Shown here one piece after another: positions 8,011 through 16,967 of a DNA stretch of 64,000 nt. Both the position numbers and the translations under genes were made by a program. Under the pieces are notes generated by a model. The model was not told where the DNA came from, searched no databases, and worked only from the letters and a program-made list of their open reading frames with translations. This stretch comes from AP-15 sp963845735 (GTDB lineage Bacteria; Pseudomonadota; Alphaproteobacteria; ATCC43930; CGMCC-115725), in the NCBI GenBank assembly GCA_963845735.1, contig CAWJTR010000015.1, positions 186,001 to 250,000 of the forward strand, in the 5' to 3' direction. The first letter of the stretch is position 1. Every line of letters begins with the position of its first letter.

Positions 8011-9774
8011 TTAGTTCTCCGGCAGGCCGGCCGTGCGGAAACCCGCAACGAAGATGGCCAGGATTTCCGGCGGCAGGAACGTCGCCATAGAAACCTTGTA
8101 CCCGGCGATCGTCAACTCGGGTCGAAGCTCGATCAGCCGCCTGAGCCAATCGCGCGCTTCCTCGATTTGGCCGAGATGGCCGCAAGAGGCCACCTTGACG
8201 CTGATCGCGCTGCCAAAGCGCGGCTGATCGCGCAGCGACCGATCCGCCCACTCCAAAGCGTCCTGGTATCGTGCTGCGGTAAGATGGGCGAAAGCGAGCC
8301 CGCCCGAAAACATATAGCCGAGCGGGTCGAGCGGGCTCAATCGCATCGCGCGCTGGAGCGCCTCGATCGCTGCACTCGGCCGGTTTTGGAAGCCTGACAC
8401 CCAACCACTTGCCATCCACGCGTGCGCGGAATTGGGATTGAGCACTAAGGCACGGTCGATGGCGCTTGCCGCCGTAGCGTGCTCGCCAGCAAGTATAGAA
8501 AGTGCGTCGCCGGCCATCCAGAGAACGTCGGGGTCGTCCTTGCCCGCCTCGATCGCCTGTCCCGCCAGGCGCAGCCCTTCTGCGATCTCTGCGTCCGAGA
8601 GCGGCTCCCCACCTCTTGCTCTTCGGAGGGCGAGACACAAGCCGATCATCGAGGCCGCCGGTGCATAGCACGGATCGACGGTAAGCGCTCGTTTGAGCAA
8701 GGTAATAGCCTCTCGTGTGCCCTCTCCTGAGTGCTTGTGAAATTGCGCAAGCGCGCGCAAGTACAGATCGTAGGCGTCCAGGCGTTGGGTCGGCTTCCGC
8801 GTTGCTCGCTCGATCTCAGAGTGGCGAAGCCGTGGCTCGATCGCGCCGACGACGCTGCTTGCCACCTGATCCTGCAGCGCGAAGATGTCGTCGAGTTCGC
8901 CGTCGAAGCGGTCAGCCCAGATATGCGCGCCGCTGGTCGTGTCGATCAGCTGACCCCCGATACGAACGCGGTTCCCGGCCTTGCGCACGCTGCCTTCGAG
9001 CACATAGCGCACGCCCAATTCGCGGGCTACCTGCTTCACGTCGACCGGCCGACCCTTGTAAGTGAAGCTCGAATTGCGCGCGATGACGAATAGCCACGGC
9101 AGGCGGGAAATGGCGGTCGTGAGGTCCTCGACGATCCCGTCGGCGAAATACTCCTGCTCCGGATCGCCGCTCATGTTCTGAAATGGCAGCACCGCCAGCG
9201 ACGGCTTCTCCGGCAGCGGCAACGGCGCTTTCGCCATAGCGTTCTCGGCGATCGCAATACGGTAGACGCGCACTGGCCTCGCGATGTTCTTGACCTGTTG
9301 CTCGCCCAAATCCACAAAGGCAACATCGAGTTTGTCGCGCACCTGGTCACGCACAACCCGGCTGACGCAGATCCCGCCTGGATCGGCCAAAGCTTCGAGC
9401 CGCGCCGCGACATTGACGCCGTCGCCGTAGATGTCGTGCTCGTCGATGATGATATCGCCGAGGTTGATCCCGATGCGAAACTCAACGCGCTTCTCGGCCG
9501 GGATTGCCACGTTGCGCGTCACCATCTCGCGCTGCAGCTCGACGGCGCACCGCACCGCATCGACGACGCTCGGAAATTCGACAAGCAGCCCGTCGCCAGT
9601 TTTACTGACGATGCGCCCGCGGTGCTCCTCGACTTTGGGATCGCCTAGCTCGCCCTGGATCGCCTTCATCGCCGCGTGCGTGCCTTCCTCATCCTCGCCC
9701 ATCAGCCGCGAATAGCCGACGACGTCAGCGGCCAGGATCGCCAACAGCCGTCGCTCGACCCGTTCCTCCGCCAT
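8011..9774 (-). CDS. Class III adenylate/guanylate cyclase with C-terminal TPR-like region
   Basis: A soluble protein of 587 residues. The N-terminal 180 residues form a class III cyclase domain: AADVVGYSRLMGEDEEGT with the first metal Asp, SKTGDGLLVEF with the second Asp, and GVNVAARLEALADPGGICVS with the transition-state Asn and Arg. The middle (LPLPEKPSLAVLPFQNMSG onward) matches the TolB-like/adenylate-cyclase-associated region, and the rest is helical repeats of TPR type (AYDLYLRALAQFHKHS, DRALVLNPNSAHAW). No membrane segment is seen. Such cyclases make cAMP (or cGMP) in response to unknown signals. The start at 9774 (MAEERVERRL) is preferred over an upstream start because it begins the conserved domain. 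Stands alone on the minus strand. Confidence 0.88.
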   Translation of the reverse strand: MAEERVERRLLAILAADVVGYSRLMGEDEEGTHAAMKAIQGELGDPKVEEHRGRIVSKTGDGLLVEFPSVVDAVRCAVELQREMVTRNVAIPAEKRVEFRIGINLGDIIIDEHDIYGDGVNVAARLEALADPGGICVSRVVRDQVRDKLDVAFVDLGEQQVKNIARPVRVYRIAIAENAMAKAPLPLPEKPSLAVLPFQNMSGDPEQEYFADGIVEDLTTAISRLPWLFVIARNSSFTYKGRPVDVKQVARELGVRYVLEGSVRKAGNRVRIGGQLIDTTSGAHIWADRFDGELDDIFALQDQVASSVVGAIEPRLRHSEIERATRKPTQRLDAYDLYLRALAQFHKHSGEGTREAITLLKRALTVDPCYAPAASMIGLCLALRRARGGEPLSDAEIAEGLRLAGQAIEAGKDDPDVLWMAGDALSILAGEHATAASAIDRALVLNPNSAHAWMASGWVSGFQNRPSAAIEALQRAMRLSPLDPLGYMFSGGLAFAHLTAARYQDALEWADRSLRDQPRFGSAISVKVASCGHLGQIEEARDWLRRLIELRPELTIAGYKVSMATFLPPEILAIFVAGFRTAGLPEN

Positions 9775-9880
9775 TAGCGCTGCCTCCGCCGACAGCCGCA
9801 ACATACCATGTCTTATTGGCTACTGCGGGTCCTTCTCCCGCGACGCCGGAATTATCACGCCGACTTTTGCCGGCAGGGAG

Positions 9881-10234
9881 CTACGGGTGGGGCGGCGGCA
9901 GATAGCGGATCGCGGCCAACAGGATGCCGACGGCGACGATGAACATACTGCCTAGCCGGATCGTCAGATCGCGCCGCAGCAATTCGATCTCCGCCCTCAC
10001 CGCAGCGATTTCGGCCCTTACCTCGGTCCGCAGCGCGGCAATTTCCGCCCGCAGTTCGGCCCCCAGCGTAGTAACTTCCATCCGCACCGAGGCGATGTCG
10101 GCGCTGGTCGCGAGCTCGGCGCCGGACATCGCCTCGGCCAAGGCCTCCGCGGTGTCGCCCGCCTGCTTTGGCGGGAAGCCGGCAGTTTCGAGCCGTCGCG
10201 CGAGCTTCAGCGTGTCGAAAGGCACAGCGCCCAT
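9881..10234 (-). CDS. DUF1640-like coiled-coil protein with C-terminal membrane anchor
   Basis: A 117-residue protein. Residues 1-40 hold a conserved start (FDTLKLARRLETAGFPPKQA), residues 50-90 a heptad-rich coiled coil with repeated ELRAEIAALRTEV units, and the last 25 residues one membrane helix (GSMFIVAVGILLAAIRYL). This layout matches the DUF1640/CCDC90 family, found in bacteria and mitochondria, whose bacterial role is unknown. It lies between the cyclase and an amidohydrolase without clear coupling to either. Confidence 0.7.
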   Translation of the reverse strand: MGAVPFDTLKLARRLETAGFPPKQAGDTAEALAEAMSGAELATSADIASVRMEVTTLGAELRAEIAALRTEVRAEIAAVRAEIELLRRDLTIRLGSMFIVAVGILLAAIRYLPPPHP

Positions 10235-10317
10235 GTAACGAAACTTACGGTGCGAAACCCTGAATGTCGAGATTGCCCCAAGCTGGCGTGCGGCTGCCCG
10301 CCGGCGCCCGCCGGCGG

Positions 10318-11556
10318 CTACATCCGCTTATAAAAAACCCCGTCTTTCATGATGTGGGTCAGGTGTTCGCCTTGGCCGTCGAGCAAGGCAATGTCGGCCA
10401 GCGGATCGCCGTCAACGGCGATCAGGTCGGCGCGGGCGCCGGGGGCGATGACGCCGAGCTCGCCGGCGCGGTTCAGCAGTTCGGCGTTGACGGTCGTCGC
10501 CGAGCGGATGATGTCGAACGGCGCCATCGCCTCGGCGCGGATCACGAATTCGCGCGACTGGTGGCGGTGCATCGGTCCCAGCAGATCGGTGCCGAAGCCG
10601 ATCTTGACCCCCGCCGCCTGCAATATTTCGAGCGAGCGCAAGCCCGGCCTCGCGCACGTCGCCGAGCTTGGCGAGACTTACCTCGGGAAATCCCAACTCG
10701 CGGCCAAAGCGGTGCATCGCGTCGAAGGTCACCAGGGTCGGCACAACAAAGGCGTCGGCGCCGGCGACGTGCTCGGCGGTGGCGCGGTCGATCAGATTGC
10801 CGTGCTCGATCGAGCGCACCCCGAAATCGATCGAGCGGCGGATCGCCTCCGGCGAATAGGCGTGCGCCATCACATAGGTGTGCCAGGCCGCGCGCCTCCT
10901 CGACGATCGCGCGCACCTCCTCTTCGCTGTATTGCAGGTTCCACACCGGGTCGTAGGGCGAGGCGACGCCGCCCGAGGCCATGATCTTGATCTGGGTCGC
11001 CCCTTTGCGCAGCTCGTCGCGCGCCGCGCGGCGGCATTCCGCGACGCCGTCGGCGATGCGGGCGAGCCCGGCGCCGCCCTCGCAGCAGGCGCAGGCTACG
11101 ACCGACACCGAGCGCGTGCGCGGCCGCAGATCGCCATGTCCGCCGGTCTGGCTCAACGCCTGTCCCGAGGGGAAAATCCGCGGGCCGCGCACCAGCCCCT
11201 CCTCCACCGCCTCGGCGAGCCCGCCATCGGCTCCGCCGGCGTCGCGGATCGTCGTGAAGCCGCGCTGCAGCATGCCCTTCGAGTACGCGGGCCGCCTGCA
11301 ATGTCACCAGACTGACCGGCCGCTCCGATAGCCGCGCCAGCGCCTGGTCGACCGCGATCACGTGGACATGCGCGTCGATCAATCCGGGCATCAAGGTGCG
11401 CCCTTTGAGATCGACAGTCTCGGCGGTGGCGCTAGTGATCGGCCGGTCCGACACCTCGCGGATCTGCCCGCCCTCGACCAGAACGTGATGATCCTCGCGC
11501 CGTTCCCGTCGAGTGCCGTCGAGAACCGCGCAGTTGGCGAAAATGATGGCCGCCAT
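10318..11556 (-). CDS. Metal-dependent amidohydrolase, imidazolonepropionase-like (three frameshifts)
   Basis: A TIM-barrel amidohydrolase of about 412 residues after repair. Seen: the first metal motif GLIDAHVHV, the segment GFTTIRDAGGADGGLAEA, KIMASGGVASPYDP, the barrel His in MAHAYSPEAIRRS and SIEHGN, the late Asp in GFGTDLLGPMHRHQSREF, and the ADLIAVDGDPLADI tail common to this family. The enzyme hydrolyses C-N bonds; the substrate may be a peptide-like or cyclic amide but is not known. Single extra bases near 11285, 10887 and 10642 split the frame. Each is an insertion on the coding strand. Transcribed divergently from the epimerase gene. Confidence 0.78.
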
Positions 11557-11681
11557 CGACCGAAATCCCCTGGTTGCCCGCGCGAGCTTAGGCCGGATAC
11601 CAGATATGCGGAAGCCGGCTCCTTGCCCAACCGCCGGGCGGCGATTAACGTCGCGACAGGCATCCCTTGGGAGGAAAAGCT

Positions 11682-12624
11682 ATGTCGACACTGATCATCG
11701 GCGGCACCGGTTTCATCGGCCGCCGGCTCATCCCGCTATTGGCGGCGCGCGGCGAAGAAATCACATGCATGGACATCAACCCCGGCACCGCCTCGTACGA
11801 CAATCTGGGCAAGCAGGTCCGCGTCGTGCGCGGCGATGTCGCGCAGTTCGACGACGTGATGTCGGTGATGGCGACGGCGAAGCCGACGCGGGTCGTCAAC
11901 CTCGCCTATTACCTCGGCAGCGAGCACCCGCCGCATGCCGCGTTCAAGCTCAACATCCTCGGCATGGATAATTGCTTCGAGGCAGCGCATTTGTGCGGCG
12001 TCAATCGCGTCGCCTATGCCAGCTCATTGGCGGTCAGCGGCGAGCAGAAGCATTACGGCGATCGCGTGGTGACCGAGGACGATTTCCGTCACGGCCACGT
12101 CCAATACGCGATGCACAAGATCTTCAACGAATGGCAGGCGCAGGATTACCGCGAGAAGCACGGGATGGAGATCACCGCGATCCGCCCGGCCAACGTCACC
12201 GGCAACGACAAGATCGTCGGCTCGGTCGACCATGTCTTTTGCATTACCGATCCGGCGCGCGGCAAGGCGGTCTCGTTCCCCTACAAGGACGCGATGCGCT
12301 GCCCGGTCCATGTCGACGAGATCGCGGAGATCTTTGCGCGGGTGATCATGACCGACAAGCCGACAGCACTGGGTCTACAACACCGGCGGCATCGCGATCA
12401 GCCTCGGCGAAATCGCCGACATGGTGCGCGAGTTCCTGCCCGACGCCAAGATCACCTTCGACAAGGAGACCGGCGGCAAGGAGCTGTCCGGCAACTACCT
12501 GATCGACAACACGCGCCTCGTCCAGGAATTCGGCGTCCAGTACCGCCCCTATCGCGAGCGCGTCTTGCAGATCATCAACGAGGTGCGCCGCGAAGAGGGC
12601 CTGCCCCTGATCGCCGACCGGTAG
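11682..12624 (+). CDS. NAD-dependent epimerase/dehydratase family protein (one frameshift)
   Basis: An extended SDR of about 314 residues. Seen: IIGGTGFIGRRL at the N-terminus (NAD-binding GxxGxxG), the active-site Ser region AYASSLAVSGE, the catalytic YAMHKIFNEWQ (Tyr-x-x-x-Lys) and AIRPANVTG. A strong GGAGG 6 bases upstream fixes the ATG at 11682. An extra A near 12365 shifts the frame; removing it gives a continuous HWVYNTGG...ADMVREFL. Such enzymes epimerise, dehydrate or reduce nucleotide sugars or other hydroxy compounds; nothing shows the substrate. Divergent from the amidohydrolase, so they may share a control region. Confidence 0.8.
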
Positions 12625-12629
12625 CGGCT

Positions 12630-12690
12630 GCCCCTCACCCGCCCCGCCAGCGCGGGGAGAGGGACCCTGCGCCGCGGGAGGGTGAGGGGC
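12630..12690. repeat. Dispersed palindromic repeat (CCCTCACCC type), possible terminator
   Basis: An 11-base inverted repeat (GCCCCTCACCC at 12630-12640 with GGGTGAGGGGC at 12680-12690) encloses a second hairpin (CCCCGC at 12642-12647 with GCGGGG at 12652-12657). It lies between the converging epimerase and cupin genes. A related element is present near 19706. It could act as a bidirectional terminator, but no T-run follows. Confidence 0.6.
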
Positions 12691-12703
12691 TCCGCCTCTT
12701 GCT

Positions 12704-13129
12704 TCAGCCTCCGGTCGCCGGCGCCGTGTACTCGGCGTCGCTGACGTGCTCGCCCCATTTGGTGCCCTGGCCTTGCTCGCCGGCTTCCGACAGCGCCAGA
12801 TGCGCGAACAGGCGATCGGGCGAGGCGCCGTGCCAGTGCATCGTATCAGGCGGGATATTGACCGTGTCGCCCGGGTTCAGCGCTTGCGGCTTCTCGCCCT
12901 TGAAGCAGATGCGGCCGACCCCGGACAAACAGAAGAGAGTCTGGCCAACCGGGTGAGAGTGCCAAGCGGTGCGTGCGCCCGGCGTGAACGTCACGACCGA
13001 ACCTCCAAGGCGCGACGGCGCTTCGGCGGTGATTACCGGATCCTGGAACACGACCCCGGTGAAGGTCTCGGCGGCGCCCCGCCTCGTGGTGCGCGCCCCG
13101 GCGCGAATGACTCCGGCTTTTACTGGCAT
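12704..13129 (-). CDS. Cupin-domain protein
   Basis: A single-domain cupin of 141 residues. Metal-binding motif 1 is seen as PGARTAWHSHPVGQTLFCLSG (here described by its HSH and downstream Gln), and motif 2 as PGDTVNIPPDTMHWHGA. This layout resembles the small carboxymuconolactone-decarboxylase-associated cupins, in which a bound metal supports redox or isomerisation of small organics. The ATG at 13129 starts the conserved MPVKAGVIRAG block. It converges on the epimerase gene across a palindromic repeat. Confidence 0.82.
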   Translation of the reverse strand: MPVKAGVIRAGARTTRRGAAETFTGVVFQDPVITAEAPSRLGGSVVTFTPGARTAWHSHPVGQTLFCLSGVGRICFKGEKPQALNPGDTVNIPPDTMHWHGASPDRLFAHLALSEAGEQGQGTKWGEHVSDAEYTAPATGG

Positions 13130-13176
13130 GATTGTGCGCTCCTTCCAGTGGCGGCGGTCTCGTGACCGCTCAAAAA

Positions 13177-14104
13177 TTAAAGGGTAAGCGGGCGCGAAGC
13201 AACCGCTTGGCCGGCCGGCTGGCGGGTCAATGCCGCCACTGGCTGGCGGGTGCCTCGTCCCCACTCAGCGGATAGCCGGCGGCAGGCGGCGGCGACCAGC
13301 GCGGCGGTCTCGGCCGGTTCGCTCCGCCGCGCCGCCGCAGCGCGGCGCAGTCGGTAGTAGGCGCGGATCGTCAGCGGGATCGAGCCGATATAGACGACGC
13401 CGATCGCGGTCAAGGTCGGCCACGGCGCCGTCGTGACAAAGGCGGCCAATATGCCGATGCCGAGCAAGGTCGGCACGACCAGGTCATGGGGAATGCGGAT
13501 CCGTTTCAGCGACACGGTCGGCACCTTGCTGACCATCAACAGCGCCACGCCGGTCACGGTCAGCGCGCTCAGATAGGGCGAGCGGAACAGCCAATCGCCC
13601 CACTCGAAGCTCAGGAACATCGGCACCATGACGAGCCCGGCGCCGGCCGGGGCCGGCACCCCGCTGAAAAACGGCGACGGCGTAGGCCGGCCGATCGCTG
13701 CCGGCCTCGGTGTTGAAGCGGGCGAGGCGCAGCGCGCAGCAGACGGCATAGAACAGCACGATCGCCCAGCCGAGGCCGTGCAAAGTCGACATCGTCCACA
13801 AATAGAGCACCGAAGCCGGCGCCACGCCGAAGCTGACGAAATCCGACAGGCTGTCGAGTTCGGCGCCAAAGCTCGAGGTCGATTTGAGCAGCCGGGCGAT
13901 GCGTCCGTCGAGACCGTCAAAGATGCCGGCGACGATGATCGCAAACACGGCGCCGACGAAATTGCCGTTCATCGCGAAGCGCATCGCCGTCATCCCGGCG
14001 CACAACGCCAGCAAGGTCAGGATGTTCGGGACCATGCGGTTGAACGACAGATCGGAGAGCCGATGCACCCGCGGCCGCCGCACCCGGCCCGATCGCCTTC
14101 TCAC
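13177..14104 (-). CDS. pssA: CDP-diacylglycerol-serine O-phosphatidyltransferase (one frameshift)
   Basis: An integral membrane phosphatidylserine synthase that makes phosphatidylserine from CDP-diacylglycerol and serine, the first step to phosphatidylethanolamine. The CDP-alcohol phosphotransferase signature is complete: DGLDGRIAR, then FGAELDSLSD (DG-x2-AR-x8-9-G-x3-D-x3-D). Several hydrophobic helices follow. The frame shifts near 13672, where one extra G precedes a T-run; after repair the sequence continues FFSGVPAPAGAGLVMVPMFL. Repaired length is about 308 residues, with an Arg/Ala-rich tail. It lies 31 bases after psd on the same strand, forming a phosphatidylethanolamine pathway pair. 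Loss would be costly, so the break is probably a sequence error. Confidence 0.87.
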
Positions 14105-14135
14105 TGCTCCGCTCCTCTCACCGCGCCCTCCCCGT

Positions 14136-14822
14136 TCAGTGCGCGAACCCCTGTCGCGACGGCTCCTGCGCGAAACGGTCGGCGAGGACGGTTTCCCCGC
14201 CCACCATCCGCTGCCCGGCGACCACCATTGTTACATAAGGTGGTGGACAATAAACATCGACCCGTGAGCCAAAACGGATGATGCCCATCCGCTGGCCCGT
14301 CGCAATACGCTGGCCCTCGCGCAGGTCGCAGACGATGCGGCGGGCGACGAGACCGGCGATTTGCACATACGCGATTTCGGGACCCTCGGGCGGAGCGACG
14401 CGAATCGCCATCCGCTCGTTATTGAGGCTCGCCTCTTCATGGCTCGCATTGACAAAGCGGCCTTTGGTATAGCGCAACGCCACGACGCGGCCGCCAACCG
14501 GGGCGCGGGTCACGTGGACGTCGAAAATGTTCAAAAAAATGCCGATCCGGGCAACCTCACCGTCGCCCATCTCGAGCTCGGGCGGCGGGCGCGCCGGGGT
14601 CACGGACGTAACGATGCCGTCGGCCGGGCTGACCAGCAGCCCCTCTCGGGTCGGGGTGACGCGCCACGGGTCGCGGAAAAAATAGACCATCCACAACGTG
14701 ACCACCGCGGCCGCCCACCCGGCGGGGGTCCAAAGCAGAAACAGCAGCACCGTGGCGAGCGCCGCCGCGAGGACAAATTTGAAACCGTCCGGGTGCAGCG
14801 GCGCCAGAACCCTTCTCAGCAC
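14136..14822 (-). CDS. psd: Phosphatidylserine decarboxylase proenzyme
   Basis: A 228-residue short-form phosphatidylserine decarboxylase, converting phosphatidylserine to phosphatidylethanolamine at the membrane. Seen: two N-terminal hydrophobic segments, the FFRDPWR motif, LLVSPADGIVTSV, the FLNIFDVHVTRAPVGG block with the catalytic His, and RFGSRVDVY near the end. Cleavage between the Gly and Ser there would produce the pyruvoyl cofactor. Just upstream of pssA and 32 bases downstream of the 704-residue membrane protein gene, so all may belong to one long minus-strand transcript. Confidence 0.92.
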   Translation of the reverse strand: MLRRVLAPLHPDGFKFVLAAALATVLLFLLWTPAGWAAAVVTLWMVYFFRDPWRVTPTREGLLVSPADGIVTSVTPARPPPELEMGDGEVARIGIFLNIFDVHVTRAPVGGRVVALRYTKGRFVNASHEEASLNNERMAIRVAPPEGPEIAYVQIAGLVARRIVCDLREGQRIATGQRMGIIRFGSRVDVYCPPPYVTMVVAGQRMVGGETVLADRFAQEPSRQGFAH

Positions 14823-14854
14823 GAAAATCCACCTGGGAGGCCGGCAGGGGCGGC

Positions 14855-16967
14855 TCAGCTTCCCTCACGGCGCCATGCCGCGACGAGCCCGCCGACGATC
14901 AGCAGCAAGGCCGCAACCGCCGGCAGCAGAGGGATCTCGCTGAGCCCGGTCACGGTATAGTCCCCATTCGCGCGGAAGCCCATCCAGTTATTCCCAGCCG
15001 CGGTCCGGTCCGGTGAAACCCGGCGGACCTCCGGGATCTTACCCGAGCCGACCCAGAAGATTCCGCCGCCGGTCGCGGCGACGACCGGCGCCAGCTTTTC
15101 CGGCGTCGTGCAGGACGTCGGCGAACTCTATCGGATTGAGCGGCCCTGCCGCAGCGAGCGCGGTGCGGGTGCCATCGGTCACCCGGTAGAGCCCCATCTG
15201 ATCGATCGCCAGACTGCCACCGCTGCGCCCGCCATGCTCCGGCGTCAACTTCAGGCTGCGGCTCGACCCGTCGGGGGCGGTCACTGTGACCGGGTGGTCG
15301 TCGGGCTCCAGCGATTGGCGCGTGATGATCAGCCTGTCGCCGTCGACCGCCGCGCGCAGATCGTTTTCCTCGAGATCGGGCTCCTTCATCAGCCAATAGG
15401 CGAGCCGGCGCAACAGCTCGGCCTGCGGGCCGCCGCCTTCGAAGCCGCGCGCCCAAAACCACATCTCGTCGGACAGGAGTTGCGCCACCCGTCCCTTGCC
15501 GACGCGATCGAGAACCAAGAGCGGGTCGCCGCGGTCGCCGGTCATCACCGTCACGCCGTTACGGACCCGCGAATCGACCTGGCGGAACCAGCGTCCCCAG
15601 CTCGGCGCCCCACCCCGCGGGCCCGCCCCCGGCAGTTCTTCGGTTACCGGATCGCGCCGGCCGAGATCGGTCAGTTGCGGTTTGAACCCGTCCTCATAGA
15701 CCTCCCCAGTCGGTTCGGCCGGCAAAATCGACCCGAGCGGCGTGCGCGACAGGCTCATCGGCGTGCCGTAATTGGGGCCGGCGGCTTCGAGGAAGGCGCC
15801 GCCATTGCGCACGTAGCGCACGACGTTTTCGAGATAGGCCTGCGGGATGACCCCGGGCCGCGAATATCGATCGAAGATGATCAGGTCGAAATCGTCGAGC
15901 TTGGTGTCGAAGAGCTCCCGAATCGGAAAGGCAATCAGAGACAGCTCGCGGATCGGGGTCCCGTCCTGCTTCTCGGGTGGGCGCAGGATCGTGAAGTGAA
16001 CGAGATCGACGGACGGATCCGATTTGAGGATGTTGCGCCAGACGCGCTCGCCGGCATGCGGTTCGCCGGAAACCAGCAGCACCCGCAAGCGGTCGCGCAC
16101 GCCGTTGACCACGACGACGGCGCGGTTATTGACGAGCGTCAGCTCGCGCGGGCCGGGCGCAACCTCGAGCTCCAGCACATTGGGACCACCGTGGTCGATC
16201 GGGAGCGTCAGCGGGACGTCGCGGCCGATCGGGACCATCAGTTGCTGTCGGGCGCCGCCGTCCTTGCGCCAGGTCACCCTCGCCTCGTTCTGATCGTCGC
16301 CGGCTTTCTCAGCAGCGGTTTCGGGCAGGTCCTCGACCCGGACGGTCAGCTGCACCTGCTTGCCGACGAGGCCAAAGCTCGGCGCCTGAGCCACGACAAG
16401 TCGCCGGTCACCCTCGTCCGGCCGGCCGGACAGCAGAACATGCAGCGGCGCGCCGACCGCTTGCGCCAGCGTTTTCGAATCACCGGCCGGCACATCGTGC
16501 ACCTCCCCGTCGGTGATCATGACCACCCCGGCGAGGCGCTGGCGCGGCACATCGGACATGGCTCGATCGAGTGCCGCAAACAACCGGGTTCCCTCGTCGC
16601 CGGCGCCCGGCTGCGGCGCCCCCGCCCGGATGACCCGCAGATCGAGATCGGGCTCCCGGGCAAGGCGCTTCTTGACCGCCGCCAGCGCCGTCTCGGTCGC
16701 CTGCCGCCGATCGCCAATACTCTGGCTCGGCGAATCGTCGACGATGACGATGGCGACGTCCCGCCGCGGCGCGCGCTGCTCCTCGATCAGGGACGGGTTG
16801 ACGAGCGCGGCCAGCAGCACAACGATCGCGATGGCCCGCCAGCCCAGCCCCGGGGCCCGCCGCAGGATGCCGAAACCGAGGCAGAGCGCGCCGGCGATAG
16901 CGAGCAGGGCCAGCAACAGCCACGGCAACAGCGGCGCCGCGGCGAGCGTAAAGCCGCTGCCGCTCAT
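14855..16967 (-). CDS. Membrane protein with VWA-like and glutamine-amidotransferase-like regions (one frameshift)
   Basis: About 704 residues after repair. Residues 1-60 hold two membrane helices (LLPWLLLALLAIAGALCLGF and the next). Residues 70-190 look like a degenerate VWA fold (DVAIVIVDDSPSQS, GVVMITDGEVHD). A middle beta-rich part is followed by a class-I-GATase-like Rossmann region (FDLIIFDRYSRPGVIP, YVRNGGAFLEAAGPNYG) seen in DUF4159-linked proteins. The C-terminus has one more helix (LLPAVAALLLIVGGLVAAW). The frame breaks near 15109, where an extra base after GTCCTG shifts it; repair extends the protein to the stop at 14855. It overlaps the upstream DUF4159 gene by 4 bases. A role in an envelope-associated MoxR/VWA complex is inferred from context. 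Confidence 0.78.
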
